A stretch of DNA of 52,852 bases from Streptosporangiaceae bacterium (GCA_030041275.1 JASHOE010000318.1:1-52852), one strand, 5' to 3'. Positions 33,573-45,606 are shown, numbered from the stretch's first letter. Numbers and translations: made by a program. The notes: generated by a model from the sequence alone, not told the origin.

Positions 33573-34138
33573 GGCATCCCCGACCGCGCGCCGTTCCTGC
33601 CTTCCTGGCCGCCGGCAGCGGGCAGGGCGAGCCGGAGGTCGGCCCGCCGCCACACACCCGCTGTCGAGATCGTGGCCAGCAGGTCCGCGACCGGACCCCA
33701 GCCGGGCAAGACAGCCGCGGGCTGCACGTCAAGCCAGGGAGCTAGCACGAACGCCCGCTCGTGTGCCCGCGGATGCGGCAGCGTGAGGGCGGGATCGGCG
33801 CTGAGCTCTTCGTCGCAGGTGATGATGTCGACGTCCAGTGTGCGAGGCCCCCACCGCACGCCCCGGACCCGCCCTGCGGCGGTCTCGGCGGCGGCGCACC
33901 GGGTGAGGATATCTCCGGCCGGCAGCGCGCTGCGGGTCAGGAGCACCGCGTTGAGGTAGTCATCCTGCGCCGGGCCGCCGACCGGTGTCGTCTCGAATAC
34001 GCCGGAGACAGCCGCTGTGGTTATCCCGTCGCCGTCAAGCAGCTCGATGCCGCGCTGCAGGTTGGCCATTCGGTCGCCGAGGTTGCTGCCGAGGGCCAGC
34101 ACCACGGCGCGCTGCCCTGGGTTCATTCCCTCGGTCAT
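33563..34138 (-). CDS. folK: 2-amino-4-hydroxy-6-hydroxymethyldihydropteridine pyrophosphokinase
   Basis: The 191-residue enzyme transfers pyrophosphate from ATP to the pterin intermediate of folate synthesis. Motifs are LALGSNLGDRMANLQ, VRWGPRTLDVDIITC (Mg-binding Asp pair) and LPHPRAHERAFVLAPW. A Gly/Arg-rich tail of about 20 residues extends the C-terminus. Its ATG overlaps the folB stop as ATGA, and its own stop overlaps the DUF3180 start. Confidence 0.95.
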   Translation of the reverse strand: MTEGMNPGQRAVVLALGSNLGDRMANLQRGIELLDGDGITTAAVSGVFETTPVGGPAQDDYLNAVLLTRSALPAGDILTRCAAAETAAGRVRGVRWGPRTLDVDIITCDEELSADPALTLPHPRAHERAFVLAPWLDVQPAAVLPGWGPVADLLATISTAGVWRRADLRLALPAAGGQEGRNGARSGMPCA

Positions 34139-34497
34139 GTCCGGCTCCGGCGGATTGTCACGCTGATGTCCGCTAGGTCAGCGCTGACCGGTGCCTGCGG
34201 CTTGTGCACGGTGATCTCGGCCTCCCGCACCACGGGGTCGGCGAGGCACGCAGCTACCAGCTGGCCCGCGAGCGTCTCGATGAGCGCAACCGGCGGCCCC
34301 GCGACGATCTCGGCTAGCCGGCTGGTGAGGGCTGCGTAATCAGCCGTCAGGCTCAGGTCGTCGCTCGCCGCTGCCGGTGCCGTGTCGAGCCAGAGGAGCG
34401 CGTCAACGACGAAGTCCTGGCCGGTCGCCCGTTCCTCGGGGAACACGCCGTGATTGCCGCGGACCCGCAGGCCGGCGATGCAGATCCGGTCAAGCAT
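34135..34497 (-). CDS. folB: Dihydroneopterin aldolase
   Basis: The 120-residue enzyme cleaves dihydroneopterin to the hydroxymethyl pterin used by FolK. Typical segments are GLRVRGNHGVFPEER, SLTADYAALTSRL, LIETLAGQLV (substrate Glu) and TVHKPQAPV (catalytic Lys). The ATG at 34495-34497 shares one base with the folP stop (TGATG), coupling the two. Confidence 0.94.
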   Translation of the reverse strand: MLDRICIAGLRVRGNHGVFPEERATGQDFVVDALLWLDTAPAAASDDLSLTADYAALTSRLAEIVAGPPVALIETLAGQLVAACLADPVVREAEITVHKPQAPVSADLADISVTIRRSRT

Positions 34498-35438
34498 CAG
34501 CTCGTCCCACCACCGGGGGTGGCAGCGGTGGGGTCCGTCGCTGCGGCCGCTGCTGCCAGCGATTCCTGCCGCCAGCGCGTCGCCACCCGCACGGCGTCCA
34601 CGTTGCCGGGAACCATGTGGACTCGCACGCACCAGGCCCCGGCCGCGACAGCAAGCGCGGTCAGCGCGATCGTGGCGTCGTCGCTGCCTGCGAACGACCT
34701 GGCCCGACCGTCCGCGCCGGCCAGCAGCTTGCCGAGGAATCCCTTCCTGGACGCCGCCACAAGCACCGGGAATGGCCGCTCGTAGCCCGTAGGCCGCGCA
34801 ACCTCGTCGAGGTGCGCCAGCAGGGTCCAGTTGTGCTCGGCCAGCTTGGCGAAGCCCAGGCCAGGATCGAGCACGATGTTGCCGGGATCGACCCCCGCCG
34901 CGATCACCGCCTGCAGCCGGCTACCGAGCTCGTCCCGCACCTCGGTTACGACGTCGGTGTAGACGGCGGGCCCGTACATGTCGGAGCTGTGGCCACGCCA
35001 GTGCATGACCACATACGGAACGCCCGCGGCGGCGACCACTCGGGTCATGTCCGGGTCTGCGAGCCCACCGCTGACGTCGTTCACCATGCAAGCCCCGGCC
35101 GCCAGCGCCTGGCTCGCGACCTCGGCGCGCATCGTATCGATGCTCACGCAGCCTCCGGCCTGCACGAGCGCTGTCACGACGGGCATCACCCGCCGTAGCT
35201 CGTCTTCGATCGGCACGCGCTCCGCGCCCGGTCTGGTCGACTCACCTCCGACGTCGATGATGTCGGCGCCCTGGCTGGCTAGCTCGAGGCCGTGCGCGAC
35301 CGCCTTGTCGGGGTCAAGCCACGTCCCGCCGTCAGAGAAAGAGTCGGGCGTCACGTTGACGACACCCATGACGAGGCAGCGATCAGCCGCAGGCAGGCCG
35401 GGCAGCACCGGTCCTGGCCGACCTCCGTTCGCGCTCAC
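34497..35438 (-). CDS. folP: Dihydropteroate synthase
   Basis: The 313-residue TIM-barrel enzyme condenses the pterin pyrophosphate with p-aminobenzoate and is the sulfonamide target. Loop motifs are VMGVVNVTPDSFSDGG, IDVGGESTRPGA, SIDTMRAEVA and VAASRKGFLG. The GTG at 35436-35438 gives a normal short leader before the first motif; an upstream GTG at 35522 would add 28 residues with no family match. A Thr/Gly-rich tail ends the protein. A 154-bp gap separates it from the upstream MprF-like gene, so it may have its own promoter. Confidence 0.95.
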   Translation of the reverse strand: MSANGGRPGPVLPGLPAADRCLVMGVVNVTPDSFSDGGTWLDPDKAVAHGLELASQGADIIDVGGESTRPGAERVPIEDELRRVMPVVTALVQAGGCVSIDTMRAEVASQALAAGACMVNDVSGGLADPDMTRVVAAAGVPYVVMHWRGHSSDMYGPAVYTDVVTEVRDELGSRLQAVIAAGVDPGNIVLDPGLGFAKLAEHNWTLLAHLDEVARPTGYERPFPVLVAASRKGFLGKLLAGADGRARSFAGSDDATIALTALAVAAGAWCVRVHMVPGNVDAVRVATRWRQESLAAAAAATDPTAATPGGGTS

Positions 35439-35592
35439 GACAGCCAATCTAGTTGCTCGGACCCGCGGCCGTCGCTGGGGCTTTCCACTGCGTTGATGCC
35501 CGCAAACCTGGCATTTCGCCACTGCAGCGCGGACGATGCGGGATTCTCAGCAGCAACCATTGCTGACAATCCCAAGCTGACGATTAGGCCCC

Positions 35593-37494
35593 TCAGCTCG
35601 GGCCAGCGCGCCTGGCCGGGCGTGCCATCCGCCTGGCCAGCCGGTGCAGACCGAGTCTGCGGCCTATGCGGCGGATCTCGACGGTCGGCCACACCAGGAA
35701 CGCCTCGGCTTCCAGCGACGCGATGCCGATCCTGAGCGCGTCCCTGGTGCCAGGGAACACGAGGAAACGGGGCACCCACTCCGGACAGAACTTGGCGTTG
35801 AACTTGTACAGGGACTCGATCTGGAACCAGTGCGACAGGAAGATCAGGAACCCGCGCCAGGCGCGCAGCACCGGACCTGCCCCGATGCGCTCGCCGCGTT
35901 CGAGTGCGGCCCGGAACACGGCGAAGTTCAGCGACACACGCTTAACGCCGAGCTCTGGCGCCGCCTTGATCGCCTCGACGATGAGGAAGTCGTTCAGGCC
36001 GGGGGTGGCGGACCGGTCCCGGCGCATCAGATCCAGCGACAGGCCGTCGCTACCCCACGGCACGAAGTGCAGCATCGCTCGCAGCACGCCGTCCAGGGTC
36101 GCCGTCGCGATCACGCACTGGTCGTCCTCGGGGCTGCCGATCCGGCCGAGGGCCATCGAAAAGCCGCGCTCAGTGGGGCTGCCGCGCCAGCTGTCGGCCT
36201 GGCGCACCATCCGGTTGATCTCGCTTTGCGGAATGTCGCAAACACGGCGGATCTCCGCTGTGTACCCCTTCTTGGCGACACGGCTCACCATCTGGCGGAC
36301 GTTGCGCATCGCCCTGCCTTCGAGGGTGAAATCTGCGGCGCGGACGACAGCCTCGTCCCCGAGTTCGAGCGCGGTCAGGTTGCCCTCGCGGCACCAGACC
36401 TCCGCGCCGAGCTCGCTGCAGCCGATGACCGCCGGCACCCAGGCGTGCCGGGCCGCCTCGTCCAGGAAGGCGTGAATGGCGCCAGGCCACGCCTCCGGGT
36501 CGCCAATGGGATCACCGCTCGCCAGCATCACGCCAGAAAGGACGCGGTACCCGATGCACGACTTACCGGACGGAGACCATAGGACGCTTTTGTCGTTCCG
36601 AAGCGTGAAGTAGCCGAGTGAGTCCTGCTCGCCGTAGCGGTCGAGGAGCGTCCGGACCCGGCCTGCGTCCGCTGGCTGCAGGCGGCAGGCCGGCGCAGAC
36701 GGGCGCAGGAACATGTAGATGGCCAGAAAGAGGGTGAGCAGCCCCAGACCGCCGGTCACGAAGCCGAAGTGATCGGTTCGGCCCTCACTCACAAACTGCA
36801 CGGGCCCGGAGAACCCGAGCGTGTTCATGATGACGGTGTACAGCCGCTGTCCCAGCGAGTAGTTGCCGCGCAGCCCTCCGATGATGGTCAGCGCGGACAG
36901 CCCGATGATCAGATCAGCGACGATCAGGCAGCACAGCACCCAGAGGGCTCGCCACCGGGACCGCCGATCGCCGACCGCATAGAACTGCTGCCGGAAGGCG
37001 CACAGCGCAACGAGGAGGATCGCGGTCCCGCCGATCTGCAGCGGGTGCACTGGTCTCAGTACAACGGCATGCGTCACCGTGTGACCGATAATCGGGAGAA
37101 CCGCGTGGACGACAAACCCGAACGCGAGCAACAGGACTGCCGCCGCCCAGGCCCGGCGTTTGCGACGACGCAGACCGTGCGAAAGCATCAGCAACAGCAC
37201 ACCGATGATCACATCGGTCGTCCTGGTGAGGTTGACCAGCGTGCCAGGCACGATGTCGGAAAGGCCCCGCAGCCGCCGGTGGTACAAGTGCGGCAGTAGC
37301 CCCTCGAAGATGTAACCCAGGCCGATGACCAGGGCCATCAGGCCCGCGCCCAGGGGCACCCAGCGCAGCTGCTGGCGCAGGTCGGAGGCGCGCGCCAGCA
37401 ATGGCGAAGCAGCCGGCTGCTCGGCCGGCTTCTCCTTGACGCCAGCCTGGGTCCTCGTCGGCCCAGACCCGCTGGATTCAGTCATCTCGGGCAT
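35593..37494 (-). CDS. MprF-like phosphatidylglycerol lysyltransferase (6 TM + DUF2156)
   Basis: The 633-residue protein has an N-terminal disordered region, about six membrane segments (residues about 40-270) and a C-terminal DUF2156 aminoacyl-phosphatidylglycerol synthase domain (about 275-610). It would use aminoacyl-tRNA, probably Lys-tRNA, to modify phosphatidylglycerol and lower membrane negative charge, protecting against cationic peptides. The membrane part is half the size of staphylococcal MprF and resembles the front part of mycobacterial LysX without its LysRS domain. The ATG at 37492-37494 follows a GGAGCGGGGGG stretch; the TTG further upstream is less likely. It interrupts the usual folE-folP adjacency. 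Confidence 0.87.
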   Translation of the reverse strand: MPEMTESSGSGPTRTQAGVKEKPAEQPAASPLLARASDLRQQLRWVPLGAGLMALVIGLGYIFEGLLPHLYHRRLRGLSDIVPGTLVNLTRTTDVIIGVLLLMLSHGLRRRKRRAWAAAVLLLAFGFVVHAVLPIIGHTVTHAVVLRPVHPLQIGGTAILLVALCAFRQQFYAVGDRRSRWRALWVLCCLIVADLIIGLSALTIIGGLRGNYSLGQRLYTVIMNTLGFSGPVQFVSEGRTDHFGFVTGGLGLLTLFLAIYMFLRPSAPACRLQPADAGRVRTLLDRYGEQDSLGYFTLRNDKSVLWSPSGKSCIGYRVLSGVMLASGDPIGDPEAWPGAIHAFLDEAARHAWVPAVIGCSELGAEVWCREGNLTALELGDEAVVRAADFTLEGRAMRNVRQMVSRVAKKGYTAEIRRVCDIPQSEINRMVRQADSWRGSPTERGFSMALGRIGSPEDDQCVIATATLDGVLRAMLHFVPWGSDGLSLDLMRRDRSATPGLNDFLIVEAIKAAPELGVKRVSLNFAVFRAALERGERIGAGPVLRAWRGFLIFLSHWFQIESLYKFNAKFCPEWVPRFLVFPGTRDALRIGIASLEAEAFLVWPTVEIRRIGRRLGLHRLARRMARPARRAGPS

Positions 37495-37582
37495 CTGGTA
37501 GGACCCCCCGCTCCACGGGGGATCAGCGTAGTAACTCGCCAACCTAGGCGGGGTGCAAACCTCGCGTTCGGTCCTCAGCCGG

Positions 37583-38160
37583 TCAGCGCCGGTCCGTGAG
37601 CAGACTCATCGCTTCGAGTCGCGTGCTCTCCGAGCTGAGGAATGACCCGCGCACGGCGGACGTCACGGTCTTGGCACCGGGCTTGCGCACTCCGCGCATC
37701 GACATGCAGAGATGTTCAGCCTCAATAATCACGATAACGCCGCGCGGCTCGAGCGTCTGCATCATGGCGTCGGCGATCTGACTGGTCATGCGCTCTTGCA
37801 CCTGCGGGCGCCGAGCATAAAGGTCGACCAGCCTGGCAAGCTTCGAAAGGCCAGTGATCTGGCCTTTCTCGTTGGGAATGTAGCCAACGTGCGCGCGGCC
37901 AAAAAAGGGCACCAGGTGATGCTCGCACGTCGAGAACAGCTCAATGTCGCGGACCAAGACCATCTCTTCGTGATCGGCATCGAAAACGGTCGTCAGCACG
38001 TCGGCAGGCTCAAGCTGAAGACCCGCGAATTGTTCACTCAGCGAGCGCGCTACCCTGGCCGGGGTTTCCCGCAGTCCGTCTCGGTCGGGATCCTCGCCCA
38101 CCGCTAGCAGTACTTCCCTGATCGCGCGCTCGATCCGCGGAAGATCGAAGCCGCCGTCTC

Positions 38161-38164
<4 letters not shown>
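37583..38164 (-). CDS. folE: GTP cyclohydrolase I
   Basis: The 193-residue enzyme opens GTP to dihydroneopterin triphosphate, the first step of folate synthesis. The zinc ligands lie in [12 protein letters not shown] and [10 protein letters not shown], and TETPARVA-like [12 protein letters not shown] is near the N-terminus. The only start in reach is TTG at 38162-38164, which overlaps the ftsH TGA as TTGA; no ATG or GTG occurs upstream before an in-frame stop. It therefore appears coupled to ftsH. GAGGG within the ftsH end can serve as its ribosome site. Confidence 0.95.
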
Positions 38165-40359
<2,195 letters not shown>

Positions 40360-40609
40360 AGGTCCGGCCAGTCCCTCCTGACGAGCCTCACGCCTCGCCG
40401 TCTACCGACGGGCTGCCTTGCCTTCAGCGTGAACGCGCGGCTATTTCTTCCCCGACCGCCACGGCGCGGGAATACTAGACGTTACACCGCGCCGGCAGTT
40501 GCCAGCACGCTGCGGGCCGCACAGGGGCAGTGGCGGCCGTCCTACGCCTCTTACCCAGGTTAACGAAATTCATCGGGTGCGAGTTCCACTCACAGAGCGT
40601 ACCGGCAGG

Positions 40610-41173
40610 CTAGCCCAGGGCCGGCCGGTAAACGTGCTCAGCAAGCGTGCCGATGAAGGGCAGATTCCGGTATTTCTCCGCGTAGTCAAGGCCGTAGCCG
40701 ATAACGAACTCATCCTCGATATCAAAGCCGGTATAGGCGACGTCTACGTCCATCCTGGCGGCAGACGGCTTTCGCAGCAGCACGCAGACCTGCACCGACG
40801 CCGGACCGCGCGATCGCAGGTTGCCGACAAGCCACGACAGCGTCAGTCCCGAGTCCACGATGTCCTCGACCACCAGGACGTGCCGGCCGCTGATGTCGGC
40901 GTCCAGGTCCTTGAGGATCCGCACGACGCCCGACGACTTCGTGCCAGAGCCGTAGGACGAAATAGCCATCCAGTCCATGTGTACTGGCAGGTGCATCGCC
41001 CGAGCCAGGTCGGCCATGACCATCACGGCGCCTTTCAAGACGCCGACCAGCAAAAGTTCACGATCGGCGTAATCCGCGTCGATCTGCGCAGCGAGCTCGC
41101 CGATCCGCTCCCGCACCTGGTCAGCAGTGATCAGGACGTCCTTGAGGTCGGCACCCATGTCACTCGCGTCCAC
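40610..41173 (-). CDS. hpt: Hypoxanthine phosphoribosyltransferase
   Basis: The 187-residue salvage enzyme converts hypoxanthine or guanine with PRPP to IMP or GMP. It shows [19 protein letters not shown] and the PRPP-binding loop [14 protein letters not shown]. The GTG at 41171-41173 is preceded by GGAGGA at 6-7 bp, the best ribosome site in reach; an ATG follows at 41156. The start lies 43 bp inside the 3' end of tilS, so the two are coupled. The hpt-ftsH neighbourhood is conserved across actinobacteria and many Firmicutes. Confidence 0.95.
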   Translation of the reverse strand: MDASDMGADLKDVLITADQVRERIGELAAQIDADYADRELLLVGVLKGAVMVMADLARAMHLPVHMDWMAISSYGSGTKSSGVVRILKDLDADISGRHVLVVEDIVDSGLTLSWLVGNLRSRGPASVQVCVLLRKPSAARMDVDVAYTGFDIEDEFVIGYGLDYAEKYRNLPFIGTLAEHVYRPALG

Positions 41174-42255
41174 CCGGCTTCCTCCGATCGCGCTGCGGTT
41201 TGAGCACCAGAGGCGCCACCCGCGGCCTCCGCCGTACTGCTCCGGGGGACGTCGCCCGCCCCGGAGCTGGTGAAGAGCAGCCTGCCATACCTGCGGCCGC
41301 ACCTCACTCCGCCAGGCAGATCGGCCCATCGCTGCCCGTGCCAACCGATTACCAGTGCGTCGATACGCGCGACGTGGCGATGCGACAGAGCCCCGGCCGG
41401 GCACCCCGCCGCAAGGGCGGCGAGCCGCAGCACCCTGCGCCTGATGGCCTCAGGCATGGCGGCTAGCTCAGCTATCGGCCAGCCGGATTGCCCAGCGGCG
41501 GCGCCGCCGAGAGCCTCCGCTGCGGCAGCCGCGATGTCGTCCAGGACGTCGGCGTCGGCCCTGAGCAGGTCGGCGGTCCTCGCCAGCGCCTCGGCGACAC
41601 CGGGGCCAAGGGCCTCGGTGAGGGCGGGCATGAGCTGGTCTCGGACGCGCGCCCTGGTCAGGGCTGGATCGCTGTTCTGTGGGTCATCCCACGGTTCGAG
41701 CCCGAGTGCCGCGCACGCAGCCCTGGTCTGCGCGCGATGCACGTCAAGCAGCGGCCGAAGGTAGCGCCCCGAGGTTCGCGCCATCCCGGCTAGTGATCGG
41801 GCACCAGAGCCGCGGGCGAGCCCGAGCAGGACGGTCTCGGCCTGGTCATCCAGCGTGTGTCCGAGCAGTACGGCAACCGCACCTGCAGACGCGGCGGCCT
41901 GGTCAAGTGCGGCGTACCTGGCTGTCCGCGCCGCCGCCTCGGGTCCCTGATAGGAATCGGACCCCGGCGAGGCGACAGTCACGGCAAGCGACAGCGCCGG
42001 GCTGAGGCCAAGGCCCGTCATGACCTCGGTCACCCGCCGGGCGCGGGCTGCCGAGCCAGGCTGAAGCCCGTGGTCAACGGTCACGCCGCCGGCCATGAGT
42101 CCGGCCTTAGGTGCCTCGAAGGCCAGCGCGGCGGCCAGAGCGAGCGAGTCAGCCCCGCCCGAGCAGGCAGCGAGAACCCTGGCGCCCGGCTCTAGCCCGG
42201 CGAGGCTGACGCGGACCGCGTGCCGTACCGCCGCGACGGCCGGGTGCGGTCCCAC
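41131..42255 (-). CDS. tilS: tRNA(Ile)-lysidine synthase
   Basis: The 374-residue N-type ATP pyrophosphatase attaches lysine to C34 of the minor Ile-tRNA so that it reads AUA. The PP-loop SGGADSLAL is at 32-40, and [21 protein letters not shown] is characteristic. The C-terminal domain is short and ends in an Ala/Ser/Thr-rich tail that overlaps the hpt start. It begins 18 bp after the zincin gene stop. Confidence 0.93.
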   Translation of the reverse strand: MGPHPAVAAVRHAVRVSLAGLEPGARVLAACSGGADSLALAAALAFEAPKAGLMAGGVTVDHGLQPGSAARARRVTEVMTGLGLSPALSLAVTVASPGSDSYQGPEAAARTARYAALDQAAASAGAVAVLLGHTLDDQAETVLLGLARGSGARSLAGMARTSGRYLRPLLDVHRAQTRAACAALGLEPWDDPQNSDPALTRARVRDQLMPALTEALGPGVAEALARTADLLRADADVLDDIAAAAAEALGGAAAGQSGWPIAELAAMPEAIRRRVLRLAALAAGCPAGALSHRHVARIDALVIGWHGQRWADLPGGVRCGRRYGRLLFTSSGAGDVPRSSTAEAAGGASGAQTAARSEEAGWTRVTWVPTSRTS

Positions 42256-42273
42256 CGGAGGTCACCGCCTAGA

Positions 42274-43395
42274 TCAGTCGGCCACGGCGGAGTCGGCCGA
42301 CGTCGGCCCGCTGCCGTCCACGCGCTCGAGCCACGTGTCGGGGCTGACCAGCTCGTCCTTGGTCGGCAGCGTGTCCGGCGACGTCCACACCTTGTTGAAC
42401 GTGGCCATGCCCGCCTCCTCGACGACCGAGCGGACAAACTTCGAGCCCTGCTCGTACTGCTTCATCTTGAGGTCGATACCGAGGATCCTGCGGATGGCCT
42501 GCTCCAGCCGGCCAGCCGATCCGCGGCGCGCGCTGAACTTTGCCCTGATCTCGGCGACTGACGGGACGACAGTCGGGCCGACCGCATCCATGACGTAGTC
42601 GCCATGCCCCTCGACGAGCGTCATCACAGCAGTCATCCGGTCGAGGATCTCCCGCTGCCGGGGGTTCTGCATGGCCTCAATCAGGCTCTCGCCCTCGCCG
42701 CCGCGAACGGCGCCCGCGACCGCATCGGCGGCGGCCCGCAGCCGGTCCAGGATTGACGCCGGGTCCAGGTCGGAAGCGAGCAGGAAGTCCGACATCTGCT
42801 GCTGCACGTACGGCCGGAGCCAGGGCACCGACGTGAACTGGGTCCGGTGAGTCTCCTCGTGCAAGCACACCCACCGCCGGAAGTCATGCGGGTCGACATC
42901 GAGCTCCCGCTCGACCATCACGATGTTGGGCGCAACCAGGGTCAGCCGCCCGGCTGGTGCGTCGGTTCCCGTGGCGTCGGGGTCGGGCGGCAGGAAGAGC
43001 TCGTACTGTCCGAGCACCCGACTCGCCAGATACGCCAGGATCAGCCCCGCCTGCATGCCGGTTACCCGCGAGCCCACTGCGGTGATCAGCGGACCAGGCT
43101 GCGGGACGTTCGGGGTCTCGGAAATCCGCTGGACGAGCGGATCGAGAACCACCTTGAACCCGTCCACGTTTGCGCGAATCCAGCCGGGCCGGTCGACGAC
43201 GGCGACCTTGCCGTCGTCCGCCGCGCCGGGCAGCCCGGTGAGCTCTCGCACCGGCTCCGCCACCGCGGCCGCGAGCTGACGCAGCTCGGCGACAACTTTC
43301 CTGGCCTCGGTCATACTCACCTGCGGGCCGGGCCTGACCCAGCGGACACCGGTGGACGTCGCCACCTGCCAGTCGATCATCTGCGTGGAGGTCAC
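42274..43395 (-). CDS. Zincin_2-family zinc-dependent metalloprotease (DUF2342)
   Basis: The 373-residue protein has the zinc motif HEETH in WVCLHEETHRTQF and the extended conserved C-terminal helical region (VEGHGDYVMDAVG). It belongs to the actinobacterial Zincin_2/DUF2342 family, also called coenzyme F420 biosynthesis-associated; a protease function is inferred from the motif only. The M. tuberculosis counterpart is Rv3626c, in the same dacB-zincin-tilS order. The start is unclear: GTG at 43393-43395 or ATG at 43378-43380. A 7-bp hairpin overlaps the GTG. A longer N-terminus in frame is open to 43509 but lacks similarity. Confidence 0.85.
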   Translation of the reverse strand: MTSTQMIDWQVATSTGVRWVRPGPQVSMTEARKVVAELRQLAAAVAEPVRELTGLPGAADDGKVAVVDRPGWIRANVDGFKVVLDPLVQRISETPNVPQPGPLITAVGSRVTGMQAGLILAYLASRVLGQYELFLPPDPDATGTDAPAGRLTLVAPNIVMVERELDVDPHDFRRWVCLHEETHRTQFTSVPWLRPYVQQQMSDFLLASDLDPASILDRLRAAADAVAGAVRGGEGESLIEAMQNPRQREILDRMTAVMTLVEGHGDYVMDAVGPTVVPSVAEIRAKFSARRGSAGRLEQAIRRILGIDLKMKQYEQGSKFVRSVVEEAGMATFNKVWTSPDTLPTKDELVSPDTWLERVDGSGPTSADSAVAD

Positions 43396-43403
43396 CCCTC
43401 CAC
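43385..43403 (-). promoter_or_regulatory. Hairpin over the zincin gene start
   Basis: GTGGAGG (43385-43391) pairs with CCTCCAC (43397-43403) around a 5-base loop that contains the candidate GTG start. On the mRNA this would sequester the GGAGG ribosome site. Confidence 0.45.
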
Positions 43404-43446
43404 CGTACGTGGAGTCGCAGCGCTTTGCCCCGGCCGGGCCGGGACC

Positions 43447-43464
43447 GTCAGCCCGTCGGCTGAC
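43447..43464 (-). terminator. Hairpin between dacB and the zincin gene
   Basis: GTCAGCC (43447-43453) pairs with GGCTGAC (43458-43464) around a 4-base loop, 30 bp past the dacB stop. It may partly terminate or process the transcript. There is no T tract. Confidence 0.45.
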
Positions 43465-43493
43465 CGCCTCCGCGCTAAGGCACCGCCCGGCGG

Positions 43494-44993
43494 CTACTGG
43501 CAACCGCATCCGGCCAGCACGCTGGCCAGGTCTACCATCTGCGTCGCGGCGTTGCCCAGACCGCCTGCCGGGATCTGGTCGGCCATCACCGCGAACGCGA
43601 GCAACTGGCCATTCATGGCGTATGCGCTCCCGGCCAAGGCCGCGGCGGTGTTGAGATTGCCGGTTTTCGCGCGCACGACGCCAAGTCCCGCCGCACCACC
43701 CGCGCCGAAGACACTGTCTCCTGGCACTAGCGTGCCAGAGAAACCGTCGACGGGCAGTCCCGTCAGCACCGGCCGCAGCCGCGGAATCGTTGCGGCCAGC
43801 CTGATCAGCTGGACCAGCACGGCGGGGGCGATCACGTCGTCCGGCGACAGACCACTACCGTCATAGAGCTGGAGGTCACCCGTGACTCCGAGGCTGCGCA
43901 GCACCGACGTGACTGCGGCCGCCGCCCCGCTGAAGGACGCGGGCCTGCCGGTGGCGATGGCCACCTGCCTGGCCAGATTCTCGGCGATCACGTTGTTGCT
44001 CTCCTCCAGCATCCACTGCACGATCGCCGACAGCGGCGGCGACTGCACGCTGGCCAGTGTCGTGGCCCCATGCAGCGCGGTTACCTGCTGCGGAGTTCCA
44101 TGCACGGCGATGCCGTCGGCGGCCAGATACGACGCAAATGCGCTCGCGGCCTGCTGGGTCGGATCGGTCGACCGCACTCCGCCGCCTGCGTCCGCATCGA
44201 TCGGCACACCAGCCAACGTCACCCGGCCTTGGTCGACCTCCAGCGGGGTAATGGTGGTGACGTTGCCAGTCGTGACGTAGCTCGGCTGCCAACCGGGTCC
44301 GAAGCCAGGGCCGGTATACAGCGAGGTGTCGTAGCCAAGCTGAACGCTATGCTCGCCACGCGCCAGCAGCGCCCGCGCGGTCTGGCTGGCGAGCTCGGTG
44401 AGCGTGGCCGGCTGCGGGTAGTCAGCGGCAGGTGGCCGGCCGGCCGCGAGAGTCGGGTCGCCGCCACCCACAAGGACAATGGAGCCGTTCGCGGCACCAG
44501 TGACGACCTTCGTGGTGAGCCGGGCGGCAGGCCCGAGTACGTCCAGCGCGGCCGTAGCTGTTGCGAGCTTGTTCGTAGACGCCGGGGTAAACCCGGCGCT
44601 GGCATTGCTGGCGTACAGCACTTGGCCGGTGGTGAGGTTAGTGACCAGCACGCCCACAGACGGACCGAACGCGCTCGAGCCCAGTACCGGCGCCAGCGCC
44701 TGGCGTACTCCGGCCGCCGTGGCGCCGCCCCCGCGGGTGGACGCTCCGGTCGCCGGGCCGAGTACCTGGGTGGCCCCAGCCAGCTGCCGGGCCGCGACAC
44801 TGGGCGGCCGCCAGATTGCCAGCCTGCCCGGCAGCAGCCTCACCACCGTCAGGCCGGCCGCGATCGTGAGCGCACACAGCACCGCAACGACCGCGGGGAG
44901 CAGGCGGCTGCGACGACGCAACGAGTCCGTTCCCTTCTCAGTGAGGCACGCATGCGAGCGCCGGGCACCCCAGCCCAGCGGTACCCCGGCCAC
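43494..44993 (-). CDS. dacB: D-alanyl-D-alanine carboxypeptidase/endopeptidase (PBP4 type)
   Basis: This protein of up to 499 residues is a class C penicillin-binding protein. An N-terminal membrane anchor (about 30-51) is followed by an extracytoplasmic domain with the catalytic triad motifs Ser139-x-x-Lys142 (PASTNK), Ser-x-Asn in LEESNNVIAEN, and KTG in VRAKTGNLNT. It trims stem peptides or crosslinks in the wall. The start is uncertain: the maximal frame begins with GTG at 44993 without a ribosome site, while TTG at 44921 has AAGGGA 9 bp upstream and starts just before the anchor. It is divergent from ppa, as in mycobacteria. Confidence 0.93.
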   Translation of the reverse strand: MAGVPLGWGARRSHACLTEKGTDSLRRRSRLLPAVVAVLCALTIAAGLTVVRLLPGRLAIWRPPSVAARQLAGATQVLGPATGASTRGGGATAAGVRQALAPVLGSSAFGPSVGVLVTNLTTGQVLYASNASAGFTPASTNKLATATAALDVLGPAARLTTKVVTGAANGSIVLVGGGDPTLAAGRPPAADYPQPATLTELASQTARALLARGEHSVQLGYDTSLYTGPGFGPGWQPSYVTTGNVTTITPLEVDQGRVTLAGVPIDADAGGGVRSTDPTQQAASAFASYLAADGIAVHGTPQQVTALHGATTLASVQSPPLSAIVQWMLEESNNVIAENLARQVAIATGRPASFSGAAAAVTSVLRSLGVTGDLQLYDGSGLSPDDVIAPAVLVQLIRLAATIPRLRPVLTGLPVDGFSGTLVPGDSVFGAGGAAGLGVVRAKTGNLNTAAALAGSAYAMNGQLLAFAVMADQIPAGGLGNAATQMVDLASVLAGCGCQ

Positions 44994-45068
44994 GACCGAC
45001 CGACAGCTACCGGGTAGACATCAGCCAGGCAAACAGACTAAGTGGGCTGAGCCGCTAAGGGGCGCGAC

Positions 45069-45566
45069 GTGGAGTTTGACGTAATCATCGAAATCCCCAA
45101 GGGGCAGCGTAACAAGTACGAGATGGACCACGAGACGGGCCGGATCAGGCTCGACCGGATGCTTTTCACCTCGACCCGCTATCCGGCTGACTACGGGTTC
45201 ATCGAGAACACGCTGGCCGACGACGGCGACCCTCTGGATGCCCTCGTGCTGCTCGAAGAACCCACGTTTCCCGGCTGTCAGATCCGCTGCCGGGCGATCG
45301 GCATGTTCCGGATGCGCGATGAAATGGGCATCGATGACAAGGTGCTGTGCGTTCCCGCCACTGACCCGCGGATGGCTCATCTGCGGGACATAGGGGACGT
45401 GCCGGAGTTTGATCAGCTTGAAATCCAGCACTTTTTCCAGGTGTACAAGGCGCTGGAGCCAGGCAAAGAGGTCGAGGCGGCCACCTGGGCAGACGTCGCC
45501 GAGGCCGAGCAGGAGATCATGGTCTGCCAGCGGCGGCTGGCGGCCACCGAGAACGGCCACGGGTAA
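45069..45566 (+). CDS. ppa: Inorganic pyrophosphatase
   Basis: This 165-residue family I enzyme hydrolyses pyrophosphate and drives biosynthetic reactions. The active-site region is clear: [20 protein letters not shown] holds the Asp metal ligands, and [11 protein letters not shown] follows. The GTG start follows AAGGGG. Length and sequence match the actinobacterial enzyme (Rv3628-like), and the dacB-ppa divergence is conserved. Confidence 0.97.
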   Translation: MEFDVIIEIPKGQRNKYEMDHETGRIRLDRMLFTSTRYPADYGFIENTLADDGDPLDALVLLEEPTFPGCQIRCRAIGMFRMRDEMGIDDKVLCVPATDPRMAHLRDIGDVPEFDQLEIQHFFQVYKALEPGKEVEAATWADVAEAEQEIMVCQRRLAATENGHG

Positions 45567-45606
45567 GCACCCAGCGTGATGGTCGACCGGGAAAGGGCAG
45601 CACACT

